Shown piece by piece: positions 29,504 through 39,986 of a stretch of DNA of 64,000 bases. Position 1 is the stretch's first letter, and every line of letters starts with the position of its first letter. Position numbers and translations under genes: made by a program. The stretch is from the NCBI RefSeq assembly GCF_001421805.1, contig NZ_LMLC01000001.1:372001-436000 (forward strand), given 5' to 3'. The DNA is from Sphingomonas sp. Leaf34. GTDB taxonomy: Bacteria > Pseudomonadota > Alphaproteobacteria > Sphingomonadales > Sphingomonadaceae. Under the pieces are notes generated by a model that did no database searches, had not been told where the DNA came from, and saw nothing but the letters and a program-made list of their open reading frames with translations.

Positions 29504-29605
29504 TTCCCCGGCGCAGGCCGGGGCCCAGTTGGGAGATATATGGGGAGGGCCAAGCGCTTCGTCATCGCGGCCTTCCCCACTGGGCCCCGGCCTGCGCCGG
29601 GGTGG
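29504..29605. repeat. Palindromic intergenic element, family A
   Basis: Arms CCCCGGCGCAGGCCGGGGCC and GGCCCCGGCCTGCGCCGGGG lie inverted around about 45 bases, each arm being itself a hairpin; the inner edges carry CAGTTGGG and CCCACTGG. The loop text AAGCGCTTCGTCATCGCGGC resembles the right inner edge of the GIY-YIG-bearing copy at 34973-35348. It is located between odhB and lpdA. Confidence 0.85.
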
Positions 29606-29613
29606 TTAGATAC

Positions 29614-30852
29614 TTACAGGTCGATCAGGATGCGCGTCGGATCTTCGATCGCGTTCTTGAGCGCGACGAGAAACGTCACGGCTTCGCGGCCGTCGATCAG
29701 GCGGTGATCGTAGCTGAGTGCCAAGTACATCATCGGACGGATGACGACCTGGCCGTTGATCGCGACCGGGCGCTCCTCGATGCGGTGGAGGCCGAGGACC
29801 GCGGACTGGGGCGGGTTGATGATCGGGGTCGACATCAGCGAGCCGAACACGCCGCCGTTCGAGATGGTGAACGTGCCGCCCTTCATCTCGTCCATCTTGA
29901 GCGCGCCGTCCTTGGCGCGCTTGCCGAAGTCGCCGATCGTCTTCTCGATCGTCGCGACCGACATCTGGTCGGCATCGCGGATCACGGGGACGACGAGACC
30001 GCCCGGCGACGAGACCGCGACCGAGATGTCGGCGTAATCGTGATAGACGATGTCGTCACCGTCGATCGACGCGTTGACCGACGGGATATCGCGCAGCGCC
30101 ATGGTTGCGGCCTTCACGAAGAAGCCCATGAAGCCCAAGCGGACGCCGTGCTTCTTCTCGAACAGGTCCTTGTACTTGGCGCGCGCCTCGATCACCGCGG
30201 TCATGTCGACGTCGTTGAACGTCGTCAGCATTGCGGCGGTGTTCTGCGCTTCCTTGAGGCGCTTGGCGATCGTCTGGCGCAGGCGAGTCATGCGGACGCG
30301 CTCTTCGCCACGGCCAGAGGCGGCGGGGGCGGCTGCAGGCGCAGGCGCGGCGGCCGGTGCGGGGGCAGGCTTGCTCGAGGCGGCGGCGGTCACGTCTTCC
30401 TTGGTGATGCGGCCGTCGCGGCCGGTGCCCTTGACGGTGCCCGGGTCGACGCCGTGCTCGAGCACCGCGCGGCGGACCGACGGGGAGAGCGCTGCGGGCG
30501 AGTCGCTGGTGCCGGCGCCGGGCTGATCGCCGTAACCTGCGCCGGACTCGTCCTTGGCGGGGGTTGCCGTGGCGGCGGGCTCGGGGGCCTTGGCGGGGGC
30601 TGCGGCGGCGCCGTCACCGGCGTCGATCGTGGCGAGCATCGCGCCGACCTGCACCGTGTCGCCGACCGCGACGGCGTGCTGGCCCATGACGCCGGCGACC
30701 GGCGACGGCACCTCGACCGAGACCTTGTCGGTCTCGAGGCTGGCGATGGGCTCGTCGACGGCGACGGGATCGCCGGGCTGCTTCAGCCACTCGCCGAGGG
30801 TGGCTTCGGTGATCGATTCACCAAGGACGGGGACGGTGACTTCGGTTGCCAT
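29614..30852 (-). CDS. odhB: Dihydrolipoyllysine-residue succinyltransferase (E2 of 2-oxoglutarate dehydrogenase)
   Basis: 412 residues. An N-terminal lipoyl domain has the lipoylated lysine K43 ([11 protein letters not shown]). An Ala/Pro linker leads to the peripheral-subunit binding domain ([32 protein letters not shown]), a second Ala/Pro linker and the catalytic acyltransferase domain ending [24 protein letters not shown] with the catalytic His-Asp. It forms the cubic core that binds SucA and LpdA, both encoded alongside. Confidence 0.96.
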   Translation of the reverse strand: MATEVTVPVLGESITEATLGEWLKQPGDPVAVDEPIASLETDKVSVEVPSPVAGVMGQHAVAVGDTVQVGAMLATIDAGDGAAAAPAKAPEPAATATPAKDESGAGYGDQPGAGTSDSPAALSPSVRRAVLEHGVDPGTVKGTGRDGRITKEDVTAAASSKPAPAPAAAPAPAAAPAASGRGEERVRMTRLRQTIAKRLKEAQNTAAMLTTFNDVDMTAVIEARAKYKDLFEKKHGVRLGFMGFFVKAATMALRDIPSVNASIDGDDIVYHDYADISVAVSSPGGLVVPVIRDADQMSVATIEKTIGDFGKRAKDGALKMDEMKGGTFTISNGGVFGSLMSTPIINPPQSAVLGLHRIEERPVAINGQVVIRPMMYLALSYDHRLIDGREAVTFLVALKNAIEDPTRILIDL

Positions 30853-30867
30853 TTTCTATCTTCCTAT

Positions 30868-30960
30868 CGTTCCCCGGCGAAGGCCGGGGCCCAGGTGGGA
30901 AAGGTCATTTCTTAGCGACTGGCCTCCCCCGACTGGGCCCCGGCCTTCGCCGGGGAACAG
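30868..30960. repeat. Palindromic intergenic element, family A
   Basis: Arms TTCCCCGGCGAAGGCCGGGG and CCCCGGCCTTCGCCGGGGAA are perfectly inverted around about 50 bases. It sits between sucA and odhB, so it would be transcribed within the TCA operon message. Confidence 0.85.
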
Positions 30961-30974
30961 TGAGGGTGGCGGTG

Positions 30975-33911
30975 TTACGATGCGCGGGTGCGGCGGATTT
31001 CGTCGCGGACGCTGTGGCCGAGTGCGTCGGCGACGAGTGCGCCCTGCTCGGCCTGGTGACGCTTCATCAGGCCGGTCGCGGGCGACGCCGAGGCGTTGCG
31101 CCCGGCGTAGCGCGCGCGCTTCACGGGCGAATTCACCGTTGCCAGCGCCTCCTCGATCAGCGGCTCGACGAAGAACCAGTAGCCGTTGTTCTTCGGCTCT
31201 TCCTGCGCCCAGACGATCTCTTCCAGGTTCGGCATCCGGGCGACGCGCTCGGCGATCGGGTTGCCGGGGAAGGGATAGAGCTGTTCGACGCGGACGATCT
31301 GCGTGTCGGTGTCGCCGTGCGCATCGCGCGCCTCGATCAGGTCGTAGGCGACCTTGCCGGTGCACAGGACGAGACGCTTCGTGTCGACGTCGGCCGCACC
31401 GTTGGTGTCGGACAGGAGACGACGGAAGTGGCTGTCGCCCTGGAAGTCCTCGGCGTTCGACACCGCGAGCTTGTGACGGAGCAACGACTTGGGGGTCATC
31501 ACGATCAGCGGCTTGCGGAAGTTGCGGTGCATCTGCCGGCGGAGCAGGTGGAAGTAGTTTGCCGGGCTGGTGCAGTTCGCGACCTGGATATTGTCGTCCG
31601 CGCAGGACTGGAGGAAGCGCTCGGGACGTGCCGAGCTGTGCTCCGGTCCCTGCCCTTCATAGCCATGCGGGAGCAGCATCACGAGGCCGTTGGCGCGGAG
31701 CCACTTCGACTCGCCCGACGTGATGAACTGATCGATCATGATCTGCGCGCCGTTGACGAAATCGCCGAACTGCGCCTCCCAGAGGACCAGCGTCTTCGGG
31801 TCGGCGAGCGCATAGCCATATTCGAAACCGAGCACGCCGTACTCGGACAGCGGGCTGTCGAGCACCTCGAAATTGCCGTGCTCGATTTCCTGCAGCGGCA
31901 CGTACTTGTGCTCGTCGGTCTGGTCGACCCAGACCGCGTGACGCTGCGAGAAGGTGCCGCGGCCCGAATCCTGGCCGGACAGACGGACGCCATAGCCCTC
32001 GGACAGAAGCCCGCCGAACGCGAGCGCCTCGCCGGTCGCCCAGTCGAAGCCCTTGCCCGACTTGAACATCTCGCGCTTGGCATCGATCACGCGCGCCAGC
32101 GTCTTGTGGATCTTCACGCTGTCGGGGACGGTCGTCAGCGTGCGGCCGAGCGAGTCGAACAGCTTGCTGCTGAGGCCCGTCTCGATGTTGCGGCGCGCGG
32201 ACGAAGGATCGGTCGGCGCGCCGAGGCCGGACCAGCGACCGCCGAACCAGTCGGCCTTGTTCGGCTTGTACGACGAACCCGCTTCGAACTCGCCCTCGAG
32301 ACGGAGCGTGAACTGCTTCACATTCTCGTCGATCCAGGGCTGATCGATCACGCCTTCCTTGATCAGGCGGTTGCCGTACACCGACGAGACGCCGGGGTGC
32401 TTGCGGATGATGTCGTACATCAGCGGCTGCGTGAAGGACGGCTCGTCGCCCTCGTTATGGCCGAAGCGGCGATAGCACCACATGTCGATGACGATGTCGC
32501 GGTGGAACTTCTGGCGGAATTCCATCGCCATCTTGGTGGCGAAGGTGACCGCCTCGGGATCGTCGCCATTGACGTGGAAGACCGGCGCCTGGACGCCCTT
32601 GGCGACGTCCGACGGGTATGGCGACGAGCGCGCGAACTGTGGCGAGGTCGTGAAGCCGACCTGGTTGTTGATGATGAAGTGGACGCAGCCGCCGGTGTTG
32701 TAGCCGCGGATGCCGGAGAAGCCGAGGCACTCCCAGACGATCCCCTGCCCTGCGAACGCCGCGTCGCCGTGGATCAGCACGGGCAGCGAAGCGACATGGT
32801 CCTTGAGGTCGTTGTTGAGCGTCTGGATCGCGCGCGTCTTGCCGAGCACGACGGGATCGGCGGCCTCGAGATGCGACGGGTTCGCGACGAGGCTCATATG
32901 AACCTTGTGGCCGTCGAACTCGCGATCGGTGCTGGTGCCGAGGTGGTACTTCACGTCGCCCGACCCGCCGATGTCATCGGGGTTGGCCGAGCCGCCGGCG
33001 AATTCGTGGAAGATAACGCGCAAGGGCTTCGCCATCACGTTGGCGAGCACGTTCAGACGACCGCGATGCGCCATGCCGATGACGATCTCGCGCACGCCCA
33101 TCTGGCCGCCGTACTTGATGACCGATTCGAGCGCGGGGATCATCGACTCGCCGCCGTCGAGCCCGAAGCGCTTCGTGCCGACATATTTCTTGCCGAGGAA
33201 TTTCTCCCACTGCTCGGCTTCGATGACCTTGTTGAGGATCGCCTTCTTGCCGTCGACGGAGAATTCGATCGCCTTGTCCTGGCCCTCCATGCGCTCCTGG
33301 AGGAAGCGGCGCTCCTCGACATCGGCGATGTGCATGTATTCGAGGCCGACATTGCCGCAGTAATTCTTGCGCAGCGTGTCGACGAGCTCGCGGATGGTCG
33401 CCCATTCGAAGCCCATCGTGCCGCCAAGATAGACCTTGCGGTCGATGTCGGCGTCGGAGAAGCCGTGATATTCGGTCTTCAGATCCTCGGGCATCTCGCG
33501 CTTCGAGAGACCCAGCGGATCGAGATTGGCGGCGAGATGACCACGGACGCGGTAGGTGCGGATCAGCATCTGCGCGCGGATCGCGTCGGCCGCGGCCTTG
33601 GCGATCTCGTCCTTCGAGACGGGCGCGGGCGCAGCAGCCGCGGGGGCGGGCTTGCCACCCTTTGCGGGCTTGGGCGCGGGCTCCATCTGGGTGGGATCGA
33701 GTGCTGCGGTGAGGTCGTCCGTGGTGGTCAGCGGCCAGCGCGCGCTTTCCCAGCTCGGGCCCTGCGCGGAGCCTTCGAGATCCTCGAAGAACGTCCGCCA
33801 GCCGGATTCGACCGAGGCCGGATCGGCGGTGAACTTGGCGTAGAGCGTCTCTACGAACGCCGGGCTGACGCCGGCTGCGATATCGCTGAAATCCTGGCCT
33901 TCGTAGCCCAT
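30975..33911 (-). CDS. sucA: 2-oxoglutarate dehydrogenase E1
   Basis: A 978-residue thiamine-diphosphate enzyme that decarboxylates 2-oxoglutarate and passes succinyl to OdhB lipoate. The start ATG 33911 gives MGYEGQDFSDIAAGVSPAFVETLYAKF, the family opening; upstream codons fall in a palindromic repeat. Signatures: GMAHRGRLNVLANV, the GDAAFAGQGIVWE thiamine/metal region, EYGVLGFEYGYA and HGYEGQGPEHSSARPERFLQ. An Ala/Pro linker lies near residues 85-115. It is 3' of sucD and 5' of odhB. Confidence 0.96.
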   Translation of the reverse strand: MGYEGQDFSDIAAGVSPAFVETLYAKFTADPASVESGWRTFFEDLEGSAQGPSWESARWPLTTTDDLTAALDPTQMEPAPKPAKGGKPAPAAAAPAPVSKDEIAKAAADAIRAQMLIRTYRVRGHLAANLDPLGLSKREMPEDLKTEYHGFSDADIDRKVYLGGTMGFEWATIRELVDTLRKNYCGNVGLEYMHIADVEERRFLQERMEGQDKAIEFSVDGKKAILNKVIEAEQWEKFLGKKYVGTKRFGLDGGESMIPALESVIKYGGQMGVREIVIGMAHRGRLNVLANVMAKPLRVIFHEFAGGSANPDDIGGSGDVKYHLGTSTDREFDGHKVHMSLVANPSHLEAADPVVLGKTRAIQTLNNDLKDHVASLPVLIHGDAAFAGQGIVWECLGFSGIRGYNTGGCVHFIINNQVGFTTSPQFARSSPYPSDVAKGVQAPVFHVNGDDPEAVTFATKMAMEFRQKFHRDIVIDMWCYRRFGHNEGDEPSFTQPLMYDIIRKHPGVSSVYGNRLIKEGVIDQPWIDENVKQFTLRLEGEFEAGSSYKPNKADWFGGRWSGLGAPTDPSSARRNIETGLSSKLFDSLGRTLTTVPDSVKIHKTLARVIDAKREMFKSGKGFDWATGEALAFGGLLSEGYGVRLSGQDSGRGTFSQRHAVWVDQTDEHKYVPLQEIEHGNFEVLDSPLSEYGVLGFEYGYALADPKTLVLWEAQFGDFVNGAQIMIDQFITSGESKWLRANGLVMLLPHGYEGQGPEHSSARPERFLQSCADDNIQVANCTSPANYFHLLRRQMHRNFRKPLIVMTPKSLLRHKLAVSNAEDFQGDSHFRRLLSDTNGAADVDTKRLVLCTGKVAYDLIEARDAHGDTDTQIVRVEQLYPFPGNPIAERVARMPNLEEIVWAQEEPKNNGYWFFVEPLIEEALATVNSPVKRARYAGRNASASPATGLMKRHQAEQGALVADALGHSVRDEIRRTRAS

Positions 33912-33920
33912 CGTTCTCGT

Positions 33921-34059
33921 CCTCAGTGCCCTCTCCCCGCGGGGGAGAGGGAGGGGCCCGCCCGCACTTGCGGGTGGGAGGGTGAGGGCACGGGCGGTCA
34001 CGTGCCCTCACCCTTCCGCTGCCAAGTGGCAGCTCCTTCCCTCTCCCCGGGGGGAGAGG
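33921..34059. repeat. Palindromic intergenic element, family I
   Basis: Outer arms GCCCTCTCCCCGCGGGGGAG and CCCTCTCCCCGGGGGGAGAG, with an inner inverted pair GGTGAGGGCACG/CGTGCCCTCACC. Only one copy is seen in the window. It fills the sucD/sucA junction. Confidence 0.75.
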
Positions 34060-34069
34060 GGTAGTACAA

Positions 34070-34954
34070 TCAGCCCTTCAACACGCTCAGCAGCGTCTCG
34101 CCGAGCAGGCTGGGGCTTTCCGAGACGCGGATCCCGGCAGCTTCCATCGCCGCGATCTTGCTCTCGGCATCGCCCTTGCCGCCCGAGACGATCGCACCGG
34201 CATGGCCCATGCGACGACCCGGAGGCGCCGTGCGGCCCGCGATGAAGCCGGCCATCGGCTTCTTGCGGCCACGCTTGGCCTCGTCGATCAGGAACTGTGC
34301 GGCCTGCTCCTCGGCGTCGCCGCCGATTTCGCCGATCATGATGATCGACTGGGTCTCGTCGTCCGCCAGGAACAGCTCGAGCACGTCGATGAAGTTCGTG
34401 CCGTTGACCGGATCGCCACCGATGCCGACCGCGGTCGTCTGACCAAGGCCTGCGTTCGACGTCTGGAAGACCGCCTCATAGGTGAGCGTGCCTGAACGGC
34501 TGACAACGCCGACCGAGCCCTTCTTGAAGATCGAGCCGGGCATGATGCCGATCTTGCACTCGCCGGGGGTCAGCACGCCGGGGCAGTTCGGGCCGATGAG
34601 GCGCGACTTGGAACCCGACAGCGCGCGCTTGACCTTGACCATGTCGAGCACCGGAATGCCCTCGGTGATCGCGACGATCAGCTCGATGTTCGCGTCGATC
34701 GCCTCGAGGATCGAATCGGCGGCGAAGGGAGGCGGCACGTAGATGACCGACGCGGTCGCGCCGGTCATCGCCTTGGCTTCGGCGACGGTATTGTAGACGG
34801 GGAGGTCGAGGTGGGTCGTGCCGCCCTTGCCGGGGGTCACGCCACCGACCATCTGCGTGCCGTATTCCAGCGCCATCTTGGTGTGAAAGCTGCCGGTTTC
34901 GCCGGTCATGCCCTGCGTGATGACCTTGGTGTTCTTGTCGACGAGGATGCTCAT
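34070..34954 (-). CDS. sucD: Succinyl-CoA synthetase alpha subunit
   Basis: 294 residues. It binds CoA and carries the phosphohistidine of substrate-level phosphorylation. Features: the N-terminal CoA-binding fold ([16 protein letters not shown]), the [20 protein letters not shown] block and the active-site His in [21 protein letters not shown]. The usual partner sucC is not adjacent nor elsewhere in the window; where sucC often lies, this genome has a GIY-YIG gene inside a palindromic element. The start ATG 34954 gives [12 protein letters not shown]. Confidence 0.96.
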   Translation of the reverse strand: MSILVDKNTKVITQGMTGETGSFHTKMALEYGTQMVGGVTPGKGGTTHLDLPVYNTVAEAKAMTGATASVIYVPPPFAADSILEAIDANIELIVAITEGIPVLDMVKVKRALSGSKSRLIGPNCPGVLTPGECKIGIMPGSIFKKGSVGVVSRSGTLTYEAVFQTSNAGLGQTTAVGIGGDPVNGTNFIDVLELFLADDETQSIIMIGEIGGDAEEQAAQFLIDEAKRGRKKPMAGFIAGRTAPPGRRMGHAGAIVSGGKGDAESKIAAMEAAGIRVSESPSLLGETLLSVLKG

Positions 34955-34972
34955 CTTGTCTCGTTCCTTACC

Positions 34973-35348
34973 ACCCCGGCGAAGGCCGGGGCCCAATTGG
35001 GAAAGCGGTCATGGTCGTGCGATGCGATCGTAAAGGTCGTCCCAGCCGGGATTGAAACCGTTGATCTCCCGCAATTTCCAGTCCCGCTTCCACTCCTTCA
35101 TGTGCAGCTCGCGCTGCCGGGCGGCTTCCCAACTGCCGAGCAATTCGTACCAGACGAGTAGCTTGCAGTCGTACTTCTTCGTGAACCCTGCGACGACGCC
35201 ATTGCGGTGTTCCCACACGCGCTTCGCCAGGTTCACCGTCGAACCGAGGTAGAGCGTACCGTTAAACCCGCTGGCCATGATGTAGACGCATGCTTGGTCT
35301 TCCATCACGGGGGCCTTCCCAATTGGGCCCCGGCCTGCGCCGGGGTGG
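34973..35348. mobile_element. Family A palindrome enclosing a nuclease gene (candidate mobile element)
   Basis: The left arm (34974-35004, CCCCGGCGAAGGCCGGGGCC then CAATTGGG) and the right arm (about 35315-35347, CCCAATTGGG then the inverted GGCCCCGGCCTGCGCCGGGG) enclose a single gene, 35009-35308, with under 10 bp to spare on each side. The six other copies in the window have the same arms but only about 40-50 bp between them. The right inner edge here (CTTCCATCACGGGGGCCTTC) resembles the loop of the 29504 copy, as if short copies were internal deletions of such an element. Mobility is inferred, not shown. Confidence 0.55.
35009..35308 (-). CDS. GIY-YIG endonuclease, YhbQ/UPF0213-like
   Basis: 99 residues, a complete minimal GIY-YIG nuclease domain: VYIM (8-11), YLGST (20-24), R30, catalytic-type Glu in RQRELHMKEWKR (E67) and the closing Asn in EINGFNPGWDDLY (N83). 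Such proteins cut or nick structured or damaged DNA. It is bounded on both sides by the inverted arms of the genome's family A palindrome, suggesting its substrate may be that palindrome. A second ATG three bases later is an alternative start. Reading frame and active site appear intact. Confidence 0.9.
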   Translation of the reverse strand: MMEDQACVYIMASGFNGTLYLGSTVNLAKRVWEHRNGVVAGFTKKYDCKLLVWYELLGSWEAARQRELHMKEWKRDWKLREINGFNPGWDDLYDRIARP

Positions 35349-35372
35349 TATTGCTTACCTCAGTTCATTTCC

Positions 35373-36398
<1,026 letters not shown>

Positions 36399-36470
36399 TT
36401 ACGGCAACCTCTAAAGCGGAAAAGTGAGGGCGTTATTGCAACTCGTTCGCATGAGCAATAAGGTGAAACC

Positions 36471-36571
36471 CACCCCGGCGGAGGCCGGGGCCCAATTGGG
36501 GGACGGTGCTAACGGAGCAATGCGCGCTGTTACTGCGACCTTTCCAATTGGGCCCCGGCCTTCGCCGGGGT
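36471..36571. repeat. Palindromic intergenic element, family A
   Basis: Arms CCACCCCGGCGGAGGCCGGG and CCCGGCCTTCGCCGGGGTGG, with CCAATTGGG/CCAATTGGG inner edges, around about 40 bases. Its loop shares GTTACTGC-ACCTTTCCAA with the copy at 51452. It lies between zapE and mdh. Confidence 0.85.
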
Positions 36572-36584
36572 GGTGCTCGGAGGG

Positions 36585-37679
36585 TCAGATATGCCCCTCG
36601 GCCAGATACTCCTCGGAGCGCATCTCTTCCAGCCGGCTGATCGTGCGGTCGAATTCGAAGCGGCCGTCGCCGGTTTCGTAGAGGTCGCCGGGCTGCGCAT
36701 CGGCGGCAGCGAGGAGCTTCACCTTGTGTTCGTAGAGCGCATCGATGAGCGCGACAAAGCGGGCGGCCTCGTTGCGGCTGTCGGGTCCGAGCTTGGGGAT
36801 GCCGACCAGGATGATCGTGTGGAACTTGCGCGCGATGGCGAGGTAGTCGGCCACCCCCCTCGCCTCGCCGCACAGCTTCTTGAAGCTGAATACCGCGACG
36901 CCCTTGAGCGACTTGGGGACGCGGAGCGTGCGGCCCTGCACCACGAGGTCTTCGGACGGGACGTGCTCGCTGTCGTCGGTCGAGAAATCAGTGAGGCGGA
37001 AGAACGCGGCGGAGAGCTGCGCGGTCGCCTCGGCGCCGTTGGGGACGAGCCAGGTGTCCTGGCTGCCGAGCCGGTCGCGGCGGTAATCGACGGGGCCGTT
37101 GAGGGGCAGCACGTCGAGACGCTGCTCGATCGTCGCGATGAAGGGGAGGAAATGCTCGCGGTTGAGGCCGTTCTTGTAGAGATCGGCGGGCGCACGATTG
37201 GACGTGGTGACGATCGTCACGCCGGAATCGAGCAGCGAGGTGACGAGCCGCGACAGGATCATCGCGTCGGGGCTGTTGGTGACCATCATCTCGTCGAACG
37301 CGAGCAGGCGCGTCTCGTCGGCGATCGCGGTGGCGACGGGGACGATCGGGTCGCCGACTTCCTTGCGACGCTCGGCGGCGATGCGCGCGTGGACCTCGAG
37401 CATGAACTCGCCGAAATGGACGCGGCGCTTCTTCTCGACCGCGGCGTTCTCGTAGAACAGGTCCATCAGCATCGACTTGCCGCGGCCGACGCCGCCCCAG
37501 AGGTAGACGCCGCGGGGGTCGGGTTTCTTGCCGGTGAGGCGGGCGAAGAAGCCGGTGGACTTGGGGGTGGCGAGTTCGGTGGCGAGCATGTTCAGGCGCG
37601 CGGCGGCGGCGGCCTGTTCGGGGTCGGGGCGGAGTTCGCCTGAGGCGACGAGGGCGTTGTAGGCGGCGAGGACGGTCAT
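36585..37679 (-). CDS. zapE: Cell division protein ZapE (AFG1-like ATPase)
   Basis: A 364-residue AAA+ ATPase of the AFG1/ZapE family. Walker A is GGVGRGKSMLMDLFYE (about residues 42-57), Walker B LLAFDEMMVTN, with the sensor region TIVTTSNRAPADLYKNGLNREHFLPFI. ZapE modulates FtsZ rings in E. coli, and mitochondrial AFG1 helps quality control of respiratory proteins; placement inside this sdh-mdh-suc cluster fits the latter idea (inference). Length is normal. Confidence 0.93.
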   Translation of the reverse strand: MTVLAAYNALVASGELRPDPEQAAAAARLNMLATELATPKSTGFFARLTGKKPDPRGVYLWGGVGRGKSMLMDLFYENAAVEKKRRVHFGEFMLEVHARIAAERRKEVGDPIVPVATAIADETRLLAFDEMMVTNSPDAMILSRLVTSLLDSGVTIVTTSNRAPADLYKNGLNREHFLPFIATIEQRLDVLPLNGPVDYRRDRLGSQDTWLVPNGAEATAQLSAAFFRLTDFSTDDSEHVPSEDLVVQGRTLRVPKSLKGVAVFSFKKLCGEARGVADYLAIARKFHTIILVGIPKLGPDSRNEAARFVALIDALYEHKVKLLAAADAQPGDLYETGDGRFEFDRTISRLEEMRSEEYLAEGHI

Positions 37680-37693
37680 GCCGCCACCGCTTT

Positions 37694-37800
37694 TCCACCC
37701 CGGCGAAGGCCGGGGCCCAATTGGGAAGGCTTCGATAACGGAGCGGGGCGGTTGAACAATGATCGTGTCCCAATTGGGCCCCGGCCTTCGCCGGGGTGGT
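37694..37800. repeat. Palindromic intergenic element, family A
   Basis: Arms CCACCCCGGCGAAGGCCGGG and CCCGGCCTTCGCCGGGGTGG with matching CCCAATTGGG edges; about 45 bases between. It abuts the stop of the thioesterase gene and the start region of zapE. Confidence 0.85.
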
Positions 37801-37801
37801 G

Positions 37802-38281
37802 TTATGTGGCGGTGCCGGCGCTTGAAAGCTTGCCGGACGGCTTGCGGATCGTGGCCGAGAAGGCGGCGATCTTCGCTTCGTCGTCGCCTTGCACCACGAG
37901 GCCCCGCAGGAACAAGAGGCGGCCGGTCTCCTTGAGCACCTCGACCTGCGCCTCGATCGGTGCGCCGACCTTGCCGCCGCCGATAAACTGCGTGTTGAGA
38001 TCAAGCGTCACCGCGGTGCCGGCGGTGATCAAGCCGAAGCCCCTTGCGGCCGCAAACAGTGCGACGTCGATGAACGCGAGGAGCGCGCCGCCATGGACGT
38101 TGTTCTGGAGGTTGGAGTGGCGATGCTCGGGGGTGATGCGGACGCGGACGATCTGGCCGTCGACGCGGTAGAGCATGGGGCCGAGGAGGGTGTTGAAACG
38201 GGTCGGGTCGGAGAGCGACCAAGTACGCCAGCCCGGGTTGGCGGGGTCTTCGGCTTCTACGAAATGGGGTTTGTCAGTCAT
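37802..38281 (-). CDS. PaaI-family hotdog thioesterase
   Basis: 159 residues with the hotdog signature of PaaI/YdiI-like acyl-CoA thioesterases: HRHSNLQNNVHGGALLAFIDVALFAAARG (the HGGALLAFIDVA helix carries the active-site Asp) and AVTLDLNTQFIGGGKVGAPIEAQVEVLKETGRLLFLRGLV. The substrate is an acyl-CoA of unknown type. It lies between sdhB and zapE, possibly on the same transcript. Confidence 0.88.
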   Translation of the reverse strand: MTDKPHFVEAEDPANPGWRTWSLSDPTRFNTLLGPMLYRVDGQIVRVRITPEHRHSNLQNNVHGGALLAFIDVALFAAARGFGLITAGTAVTLDLNTQFIGGGKVGAPIEAQVEVLKETGRLLFLRGLVVQGDDEAKIAAFSATIRKPSGKLSSAGTAT

Positions 38282-38285
38282 AATT

Positions 38286-38394
38286 GCCGTTCGTGCCGAG
38301 TAGAGACCGAGCGAAGTCTAGGGCTCGTATCGAGGTACATGTCCTTCAATACGCCATCTCGACACGCTCGATGGCTACTCGGGACGAACGGAGT
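38286..38394. repeat. Palindromic intergenic element, family E
   Basis: Left arm GTTCGTGCCGAGTAGAGACC and inverted right arm GGCTACTCGGGACGAACG; a diverged second copy of the element at 3309-3425. Located in the sdhB/thioesterase junction. Confidence 0.7.
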
Positions 38395-38423
38395 GGGAGG
38401 GAGTTCCGTCCCCCCTTTCGGGA

Positions 38424-39218
38424 TCAAACCACCCGTTCGGCTTCCATCTTCTTGATCTCGGCGATCGCCTTGGCGGGGTTCAGACCCTTCGGGCACGCGT
38501 TCGCGCAATTCATGATCGTGTGGCAACGATACAGGCGGAACGGATCCTCGAGCTCGTCGAGACGCTCGCCGGTCATCTCGTCGCGGCTGTCGGCGAGCCA
38601 GCGATAGGCCTGCAACAGGATCGCCGGCCCCAGGAACTTGTCGCTGTTCCACCAGTAGCTCGGGCACGAGGTCGAGCAGCACGCGCACAGGATGCACTCG
38701 TACAGGCCGTCGAGCTTTGAGCGGTCGGCGGGCGACTGGAGCCGCTCCTTGCCCGAGGGCGGCGGGGTGACGGTCTGCAGCCAGGGCTTGATCGACGAAT
38801 ATTGCGCGTAGAAATGCGTGAAGTCGGGGACCAGGTCCTTGATCACGTCCATGTGCGGCAGCGGGGTGATCTGGACCTCGCCCTTGCAATCCTCGATCGC
38901 GGTCGTGCAGGCCAAGCCGTTCTTGCCGTTGATGTTCATCGAGCAGGAGCCGCAAATGCCCTCGCGGCACGAACGACGGAAGGTGAGCGAGCTATCCTGC
39001 TCGCTCTTCATCTTGATCAGCGCGTCGAGCACCATCGGGCCGGTCTCGTCGAGATCGAGCGCGAACGTGTCGTAGCGCGGGTTTTCGCCCGAGTCCGGAT
39101 CGTACCGGTAGACCTTGAAGGATTTCAGACGCTTGCCCCCGCTGGTCCCATGAGTCACCGGGGCGTGCTTGACGCCCTTCTTGACGACACTGTTCTTCGG
39201 GAGCGAGAATTCGGCCAT
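38424..39218 (-). CDS. sdhB: Succinate dehydrogenase iron-sulfur subunit
   Basis: 264 residues carrying electrons from FAD to ubiquinone. [2Fe-2S] ligands C84, C89, C92, C104 (CREGICGSC...LAC), [4Fe-4S] in [12 protein letters not shown] and [3Fe-4S] in [18 protein letters not shown] 39218 ([10 protein letters not shown]) fits the family length. It is separated from sdhCDA by a membrane protein, a HicBA pair and a ClpP-like gene, rather than directly following sdhA as is most common. Confidence 0.97.
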   Translation of the reverse strand: MAEFSLPKNSVVKKGVKHAPVTHGTSGGKRLKSFKVYRYDPDSGENPRYDTFALDLDETGPMVLDALIKMKSEQDSSLTFRRSCREGICGSCSMNINGKNGLACTTAIEDCKGEVQITPLPHMDVIKDLVPDFTHFYAQYSSIKPWLQTVTPPPSGKERLQSPADRSKLDGLYECILCACCSTSCPSYWWNSDKFLGPAILLQAYRWLADSRDEMTGERLDELEDPFRLYRCHTIMNCANACPKGLNPAKAIAEIKKMEAERVV

Positions 39219-39348
39219 TGCGAGCGGTCCGTCCGTGGTGTGATGATAGGTTGTCAGAGCCGATACATGACAGCGGCCCTCCCCGCAAACCCTTAGCTTA
39301 GCAGGTGCAACATGCGTCACACCTGCCCGGTACTGCCGAAGCGCCCCG

Positions 39349-39930
39349 TCAGATGATGTCGAGGATGAGCCCCAGATCGCGTGCCTCTTCGGCTTCGATG
39401 TACCAGTTGGAGGGGGCCTTTTTCTTTAGCTCTTCGAGCGATACCTTCGAGCCCTCGACGATCGCGCGGAAGCCTTCCTCCTGGATGTTGATCGAGTCCT
39501 CGATCTCGTGGAGCTTGGCTTTCAGCGCGTAGGACAGCGTGTTGAGCGGGCCGTTGAGCTGGATCGTGCTCTGCATCTGCCGCTCGTGGATCATGATCCG
39601 GCTGCCGCGCGTGAGGAAGCGGCTGTCGACCGGGAAGGCGGACATGAACGTCGCGCCCGCCGAATAGACCGCGACCTTGCCGAGGAAGAGCGTCTCGCGG
39701 CCGGTATAGTCGCGGAGCAGGCGGATATTGTCGCCCATTGCGCGCGCGACTTCGGGGTCGCCGCCGAGCGTGGTGATCGAGACGACGAGGGGGCCGTCGG
39801 CAGGCGCCGCGGCGAGTTGCGATTTGAAATTATCGTACATCGCGTCGTCGACCGGGCCGTGGAGGTGGACGTGCGGGGCGGCGAGCAACGGGTAGTTGCG
39901 AGCGTTCGATGCGGGGGATGTGTCGGTCAT
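39349..39930 (-). CDS. ClpP-like (S14 family) serine peptidase
   Basis: 193 residues from ATG 39930 with the ClpP/crotonase-like fold. The probable nucleophile is Ser90 in [17 protein letters not shown] and the His is H115 in RIMIHERQ; ClpP elements [22 protein letters not shown] also fit. It is shorter and more divergent than housekeeping ClpP and no ClpX/ClpA is adjacent. Its place between sdhB and a toxin-antitoxin pair is odd; it might process a membrane or respiratory protein, but no substrate can be read from the sequence. Confidence 0.8.
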   Translation of the reverse strand: MTDTSPASNARNYPLLAAPHVHLHGPVDDAMYDNFKSQLAAAPADGPLVVSITTLGGDPEVARAMGDNIRLLRDYTGRETLFLGKVAVYSAGATFMSAFPVDSRFLTRGSRIMIHERQMQSTIQLNGPLNTLSYALKAKLHEIEDSINIQEEGFRAIVEGSKVSLEELKKKAPSNWYIEAEEARDLGLILDII

Positions 39931-39986
39931 GCGCGGGCAACTTTCGCAGGGGCGGCGAGTTCCGGGCGGCGACACAAAAGGACGGG

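Noticed and set aside
30846..34064. 1072-residue plus-strand frame opposite sucA
   Set aside because: Antisense shadow in GC-rich DNA; it runs through palindromic repeats at both ends.
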